A DNA stretch of 64,000 nucleotides, taken from assembly GCA_003956705.1 (NCBI GenBank), contig QZCP01000002.1:372114-436113 (forward strand). The letters are read 5' to 3'. How positions within the stretch are numbered: position 1 is the first letter of the stretch; each line of letters opens with the position of its first letter. Both the position numbers and the translations under genes were made by a program. This document shows, piece by piece, positions 32,910 to 45,545 of the stretch. A model generated the notes under the pieces. That model saw only the letters and a program-made list of their open reading frames with translations. It did no database searches and had not been told where the DNA came from. The DNA is from Brevipalpus yothersi (taxonomy: Eukaryota; Arthropoda; Arachnida; Trombidiformes; Tenuipalpidae).

Positions 32910-33535
32910 TTTTCTTCCCTGTAAATGGTAAATAATATGTCAAACTCCCTAAACATTTTCTTATAAATTAAATTGTTCTCTTTTTCCAAATTTCATCAGA
33001 ATTGTGTCTATTACTTCTGGAATCATTATCAAAATGTTTATGTGTGGGATTGTTCAATACTAAATAGAATAAAACGGTGATCGCGCATGAATTGAAAATT
33101 GAATTTTGTCAAGTAAATTTTATTCAATCGGCAATCAATAATTGACTTTGGTAATGCATTGATGATCCTTAGTGATAGCAAGAAGAAAGACGAGAGATTA
33201 TTTGTGTTTTTTATTTTTTTACTTTAGCCTTCAATTGTAAGGCGATGGGTGGATTATTGCAATGTGCTCCCGGTTCCATTTTGGGGATTTGTAGGACTGG
33301 TAGGGCACAAATGAACTTTGTGATATTGTTTTAAGAGAGAGAAGAAGAGGAAAAGAGAGAAAGAGAGAGAAAAAGAGAAAGAGATAGAGATAGAGAGAAA
33401 GAGAGAGCGTAAGAGAGAGAGAGAGAATAGAGAAAAGAGAAATATAGAGAGAAAAAAAATTTTTTGACAATTTTTGTGGGCAAAAAAAGGTTGTTGTTGT
33501 TGTTGTTGTCGTTAATATTGTTATTGTGATCACCA
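32601..33535. other. Convergent 3' region between MDN1 and Musashi
   Basis: The stop codons of the two convergent genes are 935 bp apart. A plus-strand AATAAA at 33068-33073 suits MDN1. Minus-strand AATAAA hexamers (TTTATT on the plus strand near 33118 and 33210) suit Musashi. If these are used, the two 3' UTRs overlap or nearly touch. A (CT)n tract lies at 32859-32907 and interrupted GA-rich DNA at 33334-33450. Confidence 0.5.
32859..32907 (+). repeat. (CT)n microsatellite, 49 bp
   Basis: This uninterrupted dinucleotide tract lies in the presumed MDN1 3' UTR. Confidence 0.95.
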
Positions 33536-33747
33536 TCATAACTGCTGAAGGGCAGCGGCTGCATGAACATTATTTAAATGGTCCAAAGGTATGCATATAC
33601 CTTGCAGCTGATTCAAAGTCATACCAGCGAAAGGATAGGTACCAAACGTGTAAGGATAACCGCCTCGTCCAGCATAATTTGCATAGGCCGCTGGGAAACC
33701 TGGGAACAGTGGCAACGAAGGGGATGGGGAAAGAGATTTGAGTGAAT
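33536..33747 (-). CDS. msi: Musashi terminal coding exon
   Basis: 212 nt. The acceptor is CTCTTCTAG and the stop is TGA at 33538-33536. It encodes a Ser/Leu/Pro start, then PGFPAAYANYAGRGGYPYTF and the short end LNNVHAAAALQQL. The Tyr/Gly/Phe-rich PGFPAAY core is the conserved low-complexity part of Musashi C-termini. This tail is shorter than the vertebrate one. Confidence 0.9.
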
Positions 33748-34927
33748 CTAGAAGAGAGAAAAAGAGAAAGAAAGAGAAGAATAAGGAAGAGAGAAGAAGA
33801 AGAGGAAGAAGATAATGGTGGAGGGTATTGCTGATTATGAGTGTGTATGTTGGATCTAAGATTTAAGGGAAAATATTGCAGAAAGAGAGAGATAGAGAGA
33901 GATGTATTTGATATGACTTAGAAAAGACAGAATTCCAAATTCAGATTGTGCATAAGAATTTGTACTAATTGAAAAAACCGAAATTCCCACTTCAAAGCCC
34001 CAGCTCAGAACGCCCAAACCATACACAGAGGTTCCCTAAAATCAGTGAATCATGCATATTATTATTAACCCTGTAAGTCGCTTCATCTCTTACATCAAGT
34101 CTTTGAGTTTAATCTTGAATTTAAGTTCAATTATTTGTTTGCTCTAAGATCATCCCACAGACAATATTCCGATTTATGATTACACTCCTTTCTCTTCTCA
34201 ATATATTATCTTTTCCTGTGGACACACATTATGAATCCTCGGGAATTCAGTTGAATATTATCATCTTTTGTGTTGGGTATAAAATTTTATGAGAGAATAG
34301 GAGAAAGAGAGAGAGAGAGAAAAATTTTTTCGTTTTTTTTCTTCAATACACATTTGATGCTAAATTTTTCTACTTTTCGCCTATGATAATCCATCACATC
34401 AAGCTCTATTCATTCATCGACACAATCATCCATCATCAGTGATGATTCATCATTCAAGCAATATCATGATTCATGATTTTCACGGATATATATTATAATA
34501 GGTATAGTAGTATATGGTGGAAGAAGAAGAGGAGAAAAAAGTATATCGTCATTCTGAATGACGAACACTTCGTTGCGTTACACATATATATGTGTATATG
34601 TAAGTATGGAGTGAAGTGATTCCTTATTCTAAGTGGGTTTGCTTTCTTTTCTTCCTCTTTTTTGCCTCCTCTTTGCTTCAACTTTCCGTTAAGTTGACCA
34701 TTTTGTATTCAAAACAGGGGTATGGTGTGGAAAAATTTTTCAATCTAGTCTGTCGAAATTCATAAAATCAACAGCACCAGCCGATAGCATACACAACAAC
34801 AACAACCATCTTCTGCCCTCGCAAATATTTCCAAATTTATGTATATGTGTGTAAGTGTGTGCCTTTTGAAATTTGCTGCCTCTACCAATAATGTGAGAGA
34901 GTATACTCAAACCAAGCAAGAAATAGA

Positions 34928-34990
<63 letters not shown>

Positions 34991-35192
34991 AGAGAAAGTG
35001 AAAAGTGTGGTACATACAAAAAAGAAAGATCGACAGACAGTTAGTGATACAGATTTTGTGTGTGTGTGTATGTGTATAAATGTGTGTTCAGTGAACGTTA
35101 AAAGCATTTTTTGCTGATTGTGAAAATTGTAGTCGATCAGGGAGCTATTGAGATTAATTCGATAGATTCGAATTATACCGGCAAAAGTGGGT

Positions 35193-35244
<52 letters not shown>

Positions 35245-36654
35245 AGAAAAAGAGCGGGAAAAAGTAGGAGCCTTCTGGGAGTGAGAGAGGAAGAAGGATA
35301 AAAAGAGAATAAAAAGGAAAGATAAAGACTGGAGGAAAAGAGATGGGTTCATAGGTTGAAGTCAGCAAAAATTTTGATGAAATTACTGAGTTACAGCCAT
35401 ATACTCTTCCTTCTCTAGACCATAGATAGAAGGGGAGGGAAAGAGAAAGAGAAAGTAAGAGAGAGAGAGAAAGAAAGTCTAGTCCATGGGAGCATATAAC
35501 ATTCAAACATTACGTTTTTCCGAGATCATCAGCACTATATCAATTGGATTTGTGTCCACTTTGATTACGATTCTTTTTTTCATCCCATACTGTCTTCTCC
35601 TTCTCTTTCTTCTTTTCCATCTTCATCTCTTCTCACTCACTCAGAATTACTGTATAAAGAAAATTGTACTTGGAAGTCGAAAAATTTTCCTCTCTCTATT
35701 TCCCTCTCTATTGGCACTCTTTATTGCTATTTCGGCAGTATTACTGTATCTACACACTTGATTCCTCGAAAGAAAACCCAAAGAGAGAGAGAGAGAGATT
35801 GGAAGGGAATTGATTTGAAAGACTTCTGCCTTCAGATTGAATCATGGTTGCATCTTGTATTACTTCTTTTCCTGCTTATATCATCAACCAGAGAAGGGAG
35901 TAACTAGCCGAAGAATACTGTTGATCTCCAACTTTGATCCCTTCTCTCTAGTATAGGCTCGAACAATTTGGCCAAATGAGTGCAACTATCACGATTTTGT
36001 GACGACTTGAGTGGATTGAGATATATATGTCTATGTGTGTGTTTGTAAGCAATCGAATTTTGTGAAAAATCTCCTGAACAATTTGAAATGATCGGTGGAT
36101 ATTGAAAAAGGGATAGGAGTGAGAATAAAAGTTGAAAGCAAACAAAAACAAAAACACACATTGTTCTAACTAGACATTGAGGAATACACACATACTTTCT
36201 TATCGAGACTATATCATCATCGATTAAATGGAAGTTTTTTAGACTGCTTTTGAGCTATATCATGCTTCAAATTGAATAGACGAACATATAAGGAAAGAGC
36301 TCATAGAAAGAGAAAGAAGAAAATTGTTAATTCTTTGATTGATCAAATTCCTCAAGCCAAACCGATAGAAGTTAAATTAACTCTCTCTCTTTCTCTCTTT
36401 CCTCATTGGACTGTAGCTGACATCAATGGGCTTCTGGTTCCAACGATTTAGAATCAAAAAAAATTAACTGCACTCATATAATTTAGATCGATAAAGAAAA
36501 ATCGCCAATTCTATTGAGAATTTCAGAGCAAAAGAGATATGTGCAAGTGAGAAAGAAAGAGAAAAAGAATGGAAGGCAATCTATTGGACGATCGACTAAA
36601 ATCGATTAATGTATTGGGCAAGAAATATGGAGAAATTACTTGTCCAGAAGAGTT

Positions 36655-36704
<50 letters not shown>

Positions 36705-36962
36705 TTTTCTCTTCCTCTGAGTGTAAGTCACTACAATATCATAAGAATCAACATCAATTTTCACTTTTCTCATCATGATGCTGAGATTCATTTTCTCTCT
36801 CTTTCTTTCTCTCTTAACTTCCAAGAATGGCAAGTTTTTGGATCGAATAAAACTTTTCATTTCACATTCCTTTAAGCTGACTTGTATGGGCAGTCTGTGT
36901 ATTAAAACAAATGGATTCATTGTCTTTGCTCACTATTTTCATCACATTTTCTTCAAAAGACA

Positions 36963-37001
<39 letters not shown>

Positions 37002-37867
37002 TCTGGCTTCAAGTTTATCCATTATTCTCAACTGGTGATGATGACCATCATCTCACTAGAGATGATGATTATTGCGTAGGCGTTTGACCTGATACACATA
37101 CATACATACACACACACATACATGGATACAGACATACCATTCTACCATCCCACCCACAGACATTGACCATTCATTTTGTTCATCTCGAATGAGTGGTCAC
37201 ATTGATGCTGTATGGTGGACACACAAGAATTCTTTCCATTCACAATCAAGTGTGTCTATATTCCCTCCAACTCTATTTTGATCCAGTTATTAAGACTCAA
37301 GTCAATCGGGGATTTACTCTGTCTATCTTAACTTTTATTCTTTTCAATCTTAAATCTGCCATCATACAATGTCCTCGTATTCAGTCTGCTTCTTCTCATT
37401 ATATCCTTTTCTCTCTTCTGAATTCTCTCTTTCGAGATCCTCTTCTTCTTCTACCATCACTACTACTACTACTATTCTACTTTCATGGCTCATGTAATCA
37501 ACTTTTGTTCCTCAACAAATTAACACTTTCACAGCTCTGGTGTCTTAGTGTGATGAACACATACAGTGAATTCAAGTCTCTTTCTCATATCTTGATGTGT
37601 TGAAGTAACAGTAGTTGATGTCAAAATAAGCACAAGTCCATGTTGAACATTTATCAAGAGTGAAAACTTGATAATGGGAAGAAAATATTCTCCTTTAAAT
37701 TCCGAAATTGATGCTACTGATTTTAGGGAAATTTTTCAAATTCTCCAACTTCTCTTTCCCTTTAAAACTATTCTCAGATCACTTTTTTGGGTTCACATTA
37801 ATGAACTAGCAAACTTTACAACACAGATAGGAACTTCAAGCCATCCATACAAAGTATTGATTACTGA

Positions 37868-37899
<32 letters not shown>

Positions 37900-39039
37900 G
37901 CTGCTTCAACAGTATGGTGAAGAATTTAGGGATGATTCTCCCAATTTTTGAGGATAAATTGTGGTCCAAATAAATGATGAAAGCTCATAGAGCAAAAAAA
38001 GGCACCTCTTTTTCACGCGCTCTGGTAATTTCAGCTACTAAATTAGTGACGAGAATACATCATGGAGCATTCGGAAAGGCAAAAGAGAGAAAAGCTAAAA
38101 GTGAAAGTCTAGGATTAATTTATGAGCTAAACACACAAACTAATCACTTGATCACAAGCAAAGCATAAGAAATGATATAAAGTGCAGTGCTGTAAGTGAA
38201 GAAGTGTCTATATATACGGTCAAAAGTATACCTACCATCGGTTACAGGTCCTAAGGGCCATAATAAATCTTTTAGAGGTTCACACAGGAGTTGAGATTGA
38301 TGATTGATTGTGGAATGGAAAAATTGTGGCATGAAAGGAAAGAAAAATTGTTCATGAAATATAAGGAAGAAAAAAAATTTCTTCTCTCTCTCTCTCTCTC
38401 TCTTCCTCTTTCTTAACTCTCATAAAGTCCACTCAAAAGAGAGAGGAAGAGAGAGGAAGAGAGAGAGAGAGAATGTGTACATATGAAATGCAAATGTGTG
38501 TGCGTGCCTGTGCTTCGTAATATGTATACAATTCGCATACATACAGTTCATGTGAACTTATTCCCTCAAGAATTTAAAAAATTCATTCATAATATCGAAT
38601 GCATTTGTGTGTGTATTTGGGAAAATAACTTCTTACCTCTCCCTGTTCCTCGGCCTCGACCGGCGACATTATTAGGCATCATGACTTCTTTGGGTTGAGC
38701 TTTTTTACATTCAACCTGGATAATTTTGAATTGAGAGAGAATATATTGCGAAACAAAAAAAGGAGTACATTAGTTAAACTGTATTCATGTATATATATAT
38801 ATATTGGATTGTGAGAGAGAATTCAAATAAGATGATGATAATGATGATTCAGGAAAGATACAGAGAGGAAGAGATTGGAAATGAACTATTCCGTATATTC
38901 CATCTGGGCATGGCATACATATACTCACACAACCAGAAAGGGAATGTATTGATCAGATGAGAAAGAGAGAAGAATAATTATCCGCCTTCTTCGTTCGTTG
39001 ATCAGATTTATTCNNNNNNNNNNNNNNNNNNNNNNNNNN

Positions 39040-39095
<56 letters not shown>

Positions 39096-39765
39096 GGATA
39101 AAGAAGAAAAAGAGGAAGAATGATATTTTGTTATGCGAAATTTATGCAAATCACAGCCAAAAATTGTGTGTATGTGTTTTTCTTCCAACGTAACTATCTT
39201 CTCAACTATTTCATTCTCTGTATATGTGCAGACACACACTCACACATAGTATCGTTCACCAGTCATCAGTGTGATTAAGCATGATGATGATGACTGTGGG
39301 TATGGGAAAATGCTGATAAAAGTATTCAAGTTTCTTCTCTCTGAATCTTTTTGGCCTCTACCCGATCGAAGGAAGGCGGACAGACAGATGAAGACATGGA
39401 GAAACAGGGAGGACAAGAATAAGGAGGGTTTCTGATAGCGAAAAGCATAGCCTTCCCATTGCCCTATGGAGACAATGAAGCCAATGGTAATTGTCATTCA
39501 GATCAGAATCAGATCAGTTCTAGTCACAAGATTGAGAAAGAAGGGGAAATAGAGAGAAAGAGAGGAAGAGAATTCAATTATTGCCATCATTCGCTAATGT
39601 AACCATCGAATCAGAGAGATTGGTGAACATAGAGAAAGAGAGAGAGAGAAAGATTTTTTCCGCTTATCCATCTCTATTCCAAGAGTTTCTCTCTCATCAG
39701 CTCTCTTTACATGAATGTCGAACATTTACTGATAATGGTGGCAGCCACTCATTAGATGAGGAGAA

Positions 39766-39840
<75 letters not shown>

Positions 39841-42800
39841 AAGCATTATGAAGGTAAAGTTAGGTCAATATTTGAAGCAAGCTGATTCTTTAGAACTAAA
39901 TCAATCGTGATTGTAACTGTGAGAAGCTGATCATTATCAAGCAGTGAACATGATTCATCTCTCTTTCTCTCTCTTTCTTTGCTGTGTCTCTTATTCGAAC
40001 CCTTTTTTAGGCAACTCTTGGTCTGACGATTTGCCACCAGCAACGATTAGACCATTCATCTGTACACTTCCTTTACAGCTAATGCCTCATATTCACTTAG
40101 CTATCAATTAATCATAGCCTATAATTAAGTCACTGAATTTTTATTCATCAACCACCGCGTTTCCTGGGAGCTAAGTGAGCAGATAGAAAGAGGGAAGAGA
40201 AAGAGAGAGAGAGAGACGATTCATGAGAATCGACAATATACATTTATATATATTTGCATGTAAATGTGAATGCTTGATATTCCAAGTACACATAAATATA
40301 GGATAGTAGTATTTCAATTATACACATTGGAGCATCAAATTCCGGATGACACATCAAAGTGTGTATATGTCTATCCATTGGAAGTGTGAGAATAACGGTT
40401 ATTTGAGGGAAGCCCGAAATGTTGACGTTTATACATCAAAATTTTGAGGTGGCAAAAAGGTTATTTGAAAGTCAATATTACACACACACACACAGATAAA
40501 TGCACTCACCGAACCTCGAGCTAAAATGTTATCAATTTGATTTTTTTTCTATCCCTTCTATGGGTATGTATGCCTACACTCAACAGTGGAATTAGATTAA
40601 AAGGCTTGTCATGTCATGGGTGGTATAGGAAAAGGATTATTAGATATTTGCACATACATACATACATATATATACATGCATACACTTATCATCATCGCCA
40701 TCATGCTGGATGATACAAAATTTGAATACATGAATCGATTTTTTGAGCTATCTTTTCTCATTCTCTCTCTCTTTCTTTCTTTCTATCTCTCATTCTATTC
40801 CATCATGATCAAATGGAGAATGAAATTTGATGTTCCACCTACGTGATGGTAGGCAGCCGAAATGCTATTTCCTTTTCCGTGTTAGAAAGCTATATCTTCT
40901 GGAAGGGGGGAGAGATAATATCTATCACACACACACACATACATACAAAAAGGGGGAGAAAGGAGAGGAGGAGGAGAAAGAGATAGTTTGTGTGTGTGTG
41001 TGGGTCGGATGTTTCATATTCCACTGATTATGGATATTAACTGGTGGGGATCATTGTCCAATCATGATGATCATCATTGGTGTCCATGGTCATTCATGAT
41101 TCATCGGATATTGTACACATATATATATTCGATAAGAAATCAGATGGACATTTTTTCAATCGATTTCGTGTAAATATATATTGACATCTATTCGATACAA
41201 GATCTGATTCCATATACTACACAGAATAACCTTTCCTTTTTCGCTCTATGATCATCATCATTCTTCTTGTATCTGATGAAAAACTCAAATAAGCAAAATA
41301 AATATACTACTACGTTTATGGGCAAGTAAACAGTGTTTAGATGAAGTGTGTATATGTGTCTGTGTCCAAAATAAGTTGATAATATCCAGTGAACACGTAA
41401 TAATGTTGAAAAAAAAGAGAATGACGATGATGATTATATTTGATTGTTTTGATGGAAGTAATCAATTTGATAACATTTTTAACGGGACTAATAATGATTG
41501 TGTATGGGACACATTTTGGATTGATAAACAGTATCATGAAAGCAAGCAGTAAAAGGCTATCTGAAAGTTTAGTACAGGGTGGGCCAAAAGTTTCTCGTCC
41601 TGATAAAATTGAGTTGGAAGCCGATATTTTTTGGCCACGAGATAAGACCATTCGATAATTTTTGACCACCCTATCTCCTCAAAAAAGTCTGATTATTTCG
41701 AAAATTTTCATCTATCATGGTCAGAAACCTGATTAAATCCATGATTATTGATGATATAATGATTCAATGAGACTTTTTTGGTGAGATATGGTGGTCAAAA
41801 ATTATCGAATAGTTTTATCTCGTGGCCAAAAAATATCGGCTTTCAACTCAATTTTATCAGGACGAGAAACTTTTGGCCCACCCTGTAGATTTTGAATATT
41901 TTTTTCTTTTGCTTTACCTAAATTTTCTGAGATAAACAATAAATTATTCTGATAACTTTTTGGCTTCTTCTTACTTTTTTCTTCTATCAACTTTTCCAAA
42001 TCAATATGATACTCTTTTGCCATCCTGATAATCCAATTTTGAACAGGTGAATAATGTCAAACTTTTCAACTTATTTCGCTTTCTCCCAGCGCAAACATCC
42101 CTTCATCCACTTGGAATTCTTGACTCTACTCTTCACCTAACTTCGTTCTGATTGATGGAATCTCATGCTTATATGTATATATACTGAGAAAAATTTAACT
42201 CTCAGACCCATTTCATGGATCAGATAATCTTAAATCGATTCAGTGTCACTCTCTCTCTTCTTTACTCTCTTGACTTCTCCAACTTATTTCCATGATGATA
42301 TACACGTGGACAATGAGTACAGATGTGTGTATGTGAATCTTTTTCACTTTAGATTTGAACTGCCTTTTCTCTCTCTTTTCTACTCAGGAACTCGATATAT
42401 ATTATATCGAATGATTGAATTTATAAAATATGGGATTTAAAATGTGTACGAGAAAGAGAAAGGAAAAAGCAAAAAAAAGAAACAAAAAAAGTGAAGGAGA
42501 GGAGAGAAGGAATAAAAATTCAGAAAAGTAAAGGTTAAATTTGGACAGAGAGAAAAGAGAATAGAATAGAATAGAGAAAGTATATGTATAACTGAAAAAG
42601 TGGGTGGAAAAGTGAATAGTAAAAGATTAGAGGAAAAATAAAAAGAATAAAAAGAATGAGAAAGTGGAATACAGAGAGCATGTAGCAGCTATTCCTTATT
42701 CTATTGAAAGCTAAAACAGTAGTAGTAGCAGTGGTGGTGTATATAAGATTGGAAGAATCATCCAGAAGAGAAAAAGAGAGAAGATAGCTATAATGATGAG

Positions 42801-42885
42801 AATGCTGGTGATGAATTCCTTGCTCCGTTAATGTAAAATCTATTCATGCGAAAGATTGCTGTGGATCGAAATTTGCTGCTTGCGT

Positions 42886-42931
<46 letters not shown>

Positions 42932-43044
42932 GGAACCAGACAAGAACTCTCTGGTTATCATTGAGAAAGAGAAGAAGAGATGATAAAAAAGAGGAAAAGA
43001 AAAATTTTTGTACACAACTTTTTTTCTCGATGACAGGTCCAATG

Positions 43045-43081
<37 letters not shown>

Positions 43082-45482
43082 AAAGAGCATTTCGGGCAGA
43101 AAAAAGGCATCTCTCAAGATTTGTTTGATATCGAAATGATATCGTAAAAAAATTGATTTTAGAGGCCAAAGTGGAAAGGAAATAAATCATTTTATTTCAC
43201 TCTTTTTCATCCACTTTATTTGATGAAAGTTAAAAGCATTATCAGCCAATTAGATGCTCAAAACTTTGTTTGATTACCTTCTGAACTAAAAATTTTTACG
43301 AAGCATATTGAAGATCAATGGAATTCAACAACTCAGTACACACATAAACTCTCTCTCTCTCTCACTCATAAGATGAGCATAAAATTTTTTTTATTACGTA
43401 AAAACGATTTTCATCATCATCACGAATAATGATTGTGAATGAATTCAGTAAATCTCAGCGGAATATTCCTTCTCTCCATTGGTTTAGAATTACTTTCGCT
43501 TCGCCAATAGTGCTGATATTCAGCTATACCTGTACAAGCCCAGACTGTTTTATTCCTTCTACGCCATATCACAAAAACTAAACACACACATACACAATAC
43601 TGCTTTGTTGGGCAAAAAAAGAAGAGATAAATTTTTTTCTGCTTACCAGCATCATGATACCGGTTGAAGTTACAATAAAAATAAAGGTAAATGCAATCTA
43701 TTTTTCACTATAGCAAAAAAAGAATCAGATTTCATCATCATTCGCAAAAAAAGAAGAAGCTCTCCATGCCAGCTATATACACATGGTGAACATTCTTTTC
43801 TCTGTCCAAAAATATACGTGCTACTTCTATTTTCCATGGAACTAGAGAATGAGAAGGAAAAAACCGTTGCGCAATATATAATATCATGCATTCAAAATCA
43901 GTGAGTGCATACACACAGTCTGATATGATAAATTCTGGCATTCATTTGGCCCTATGATGATGATAAATTAGTATGCAAAAAAGTGCTGATTACGATAGAA
44001 AATTTTCCACTTTCTATCTCTTCTGGCACTCAAAGAGTAAGAGAGAGAGAGAAAGAGGATAAAATTGCATCAAAAAAAGGTATCATTTACGTATATCATC
44101 ATGTATGTGTATCCGGTTACATGTAGACATGCTGTATTGAATATATTTTCACCCATTGATAAAGTAAAATCATACACAGTGGCTGTTAATCAAGGATTAT
44201 CTATGAATCAAAAAAACAGTTTTATCAGTTACAAATTCCGGTTGATACTCTCAAATTGTCTAGGTGTGCATGTGTATCTTTCCATCTATCTATCTGACTG
44301 AATGTGTATATGTATGTGTGTGCTTCATGGAATACAAGTATAACGGTACATACACTCACTGCCTTGGAAGCGTGATGATGATCAAAAGTGAATGAGCGGG
44401 AAAATAGGAGATCAGACAAGGCTCTACTGATGAGCCATCAATGACAATCAACTTTTCCTTTTTTGTTCACCCGTTATCATATGAACCGATAGATTTTCAC
44501 ACCATGGATCATGGACACACACACACACACACACAAATACACACAAACATGATGACCTGAACTTTTCATCACACGATCGGTTGGAGATGCGTGAGGATTA
44601 ACTTATGCTTTCATGTAATCTCAGCCTCATCGATGAGAAACAGTAGCAGTAAGGACATCAAATGTATATATACGATGGGCCATCAAAATGAACTGATACA
44701 CAGTGCATGTGTGTGCATGTGTGTGAACATTGGATGATAAGCTAAGTGAGGTGAATGTTGAAAGGGGGTGAATGGAGGCTGATGATTGCTTTTGTCAAGC
44801 AATCTCAAGAGATGATGATCATCATCAACATTGAGGATGAGAGAGAGAAAGAGAGAGAGAGAGAGTGGGTGGCTGATTTGACTGAGTGGACAGTGTAGTA
44901 GTAGTGGTGGTGGGCATAGTCATGTGGGTCCTAGAAATTTATCACTTTCACATGTGGACATGGGAAAGAAAAAATTGGAGAGAGAGAGAGAAAAGGGCAA
45001 AAAAGTTTGATGGATTGTAGTATGGACAAAATGAAATATATACATTCTAGTGTGTGTGTTTGTGTGATGAGAAGTGAAGCATATTCTTTCAACGGATCGG
45101 ATTTAAGTGTAACAACGATTCATCATTTTCATTGTTCATTCCTCAACTTACTACTGATTCTTCTTCTTCTTCTTCTTCAAAGAATGTTTGATAGGAGTGA
45201 AAAGTATCATCAGAGGGGGTTAGAAGAGGGTGGAGGGGGATAGAATAGGAGATAGATAGTGGATGAAAGAGAGAGAAGGTATTCGTGCACAGAGAAGAAA
45301 GAATCAAAGAGAGGGAGGGAAGATATTCTCAGGAGAATTCTTCGCATAGAATACAGAATTATCATGCTTTCGTAGCGTTTACTAAGGAAGATGGACATTG
45401 GAACTTCCTCTCGCGTGATCTTGCTTGACATTTTGACTTATATTCTGATAAATGAACATACTTTCACATGTGGACATGAGTG

Positions 45483-45545
<63 letters not shown>

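Larger units (their letters stand above)
33748..38636. other. Musashi last intron (4.9 kb)
   Basis: This is simple-sequence-rich intronic DNA with long GA tracts (34931-34988, 35196-35242), CT tracts (36659-36702, 36966-36996) and short TATA/CA runs. It holds the candidate cassette exon at 38236-38268. Long hydrophobic or SLSLSL-type open frames here are products of the repeats. No second gene was found. Confidence 0.6.

Noticed and set aside
35486..35761. Hydrophobic plus-strand frame resembling a small membrane protein
   Set aside because: Composition follows pyrimidine-rich DNA. It lies antisense in a Musashi intron with no other gene-like features.
40510..40520. 11-nt candidate microexon (minus strand) with ATTTTAG acceptor and GTGAGT donor
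   Set aside because: Eleven nucleotides between two phase-0 Musashi exons would break the frame, so it is probably chance or a poison exon at best.
44343..44419. Possible minus-strand Musashi cassette exon ending at GTGAGT near 44346
   Set aside because: The only plausible acceptor gives 64 nt with an in-frame stop, so it cannot be a coding cassette.
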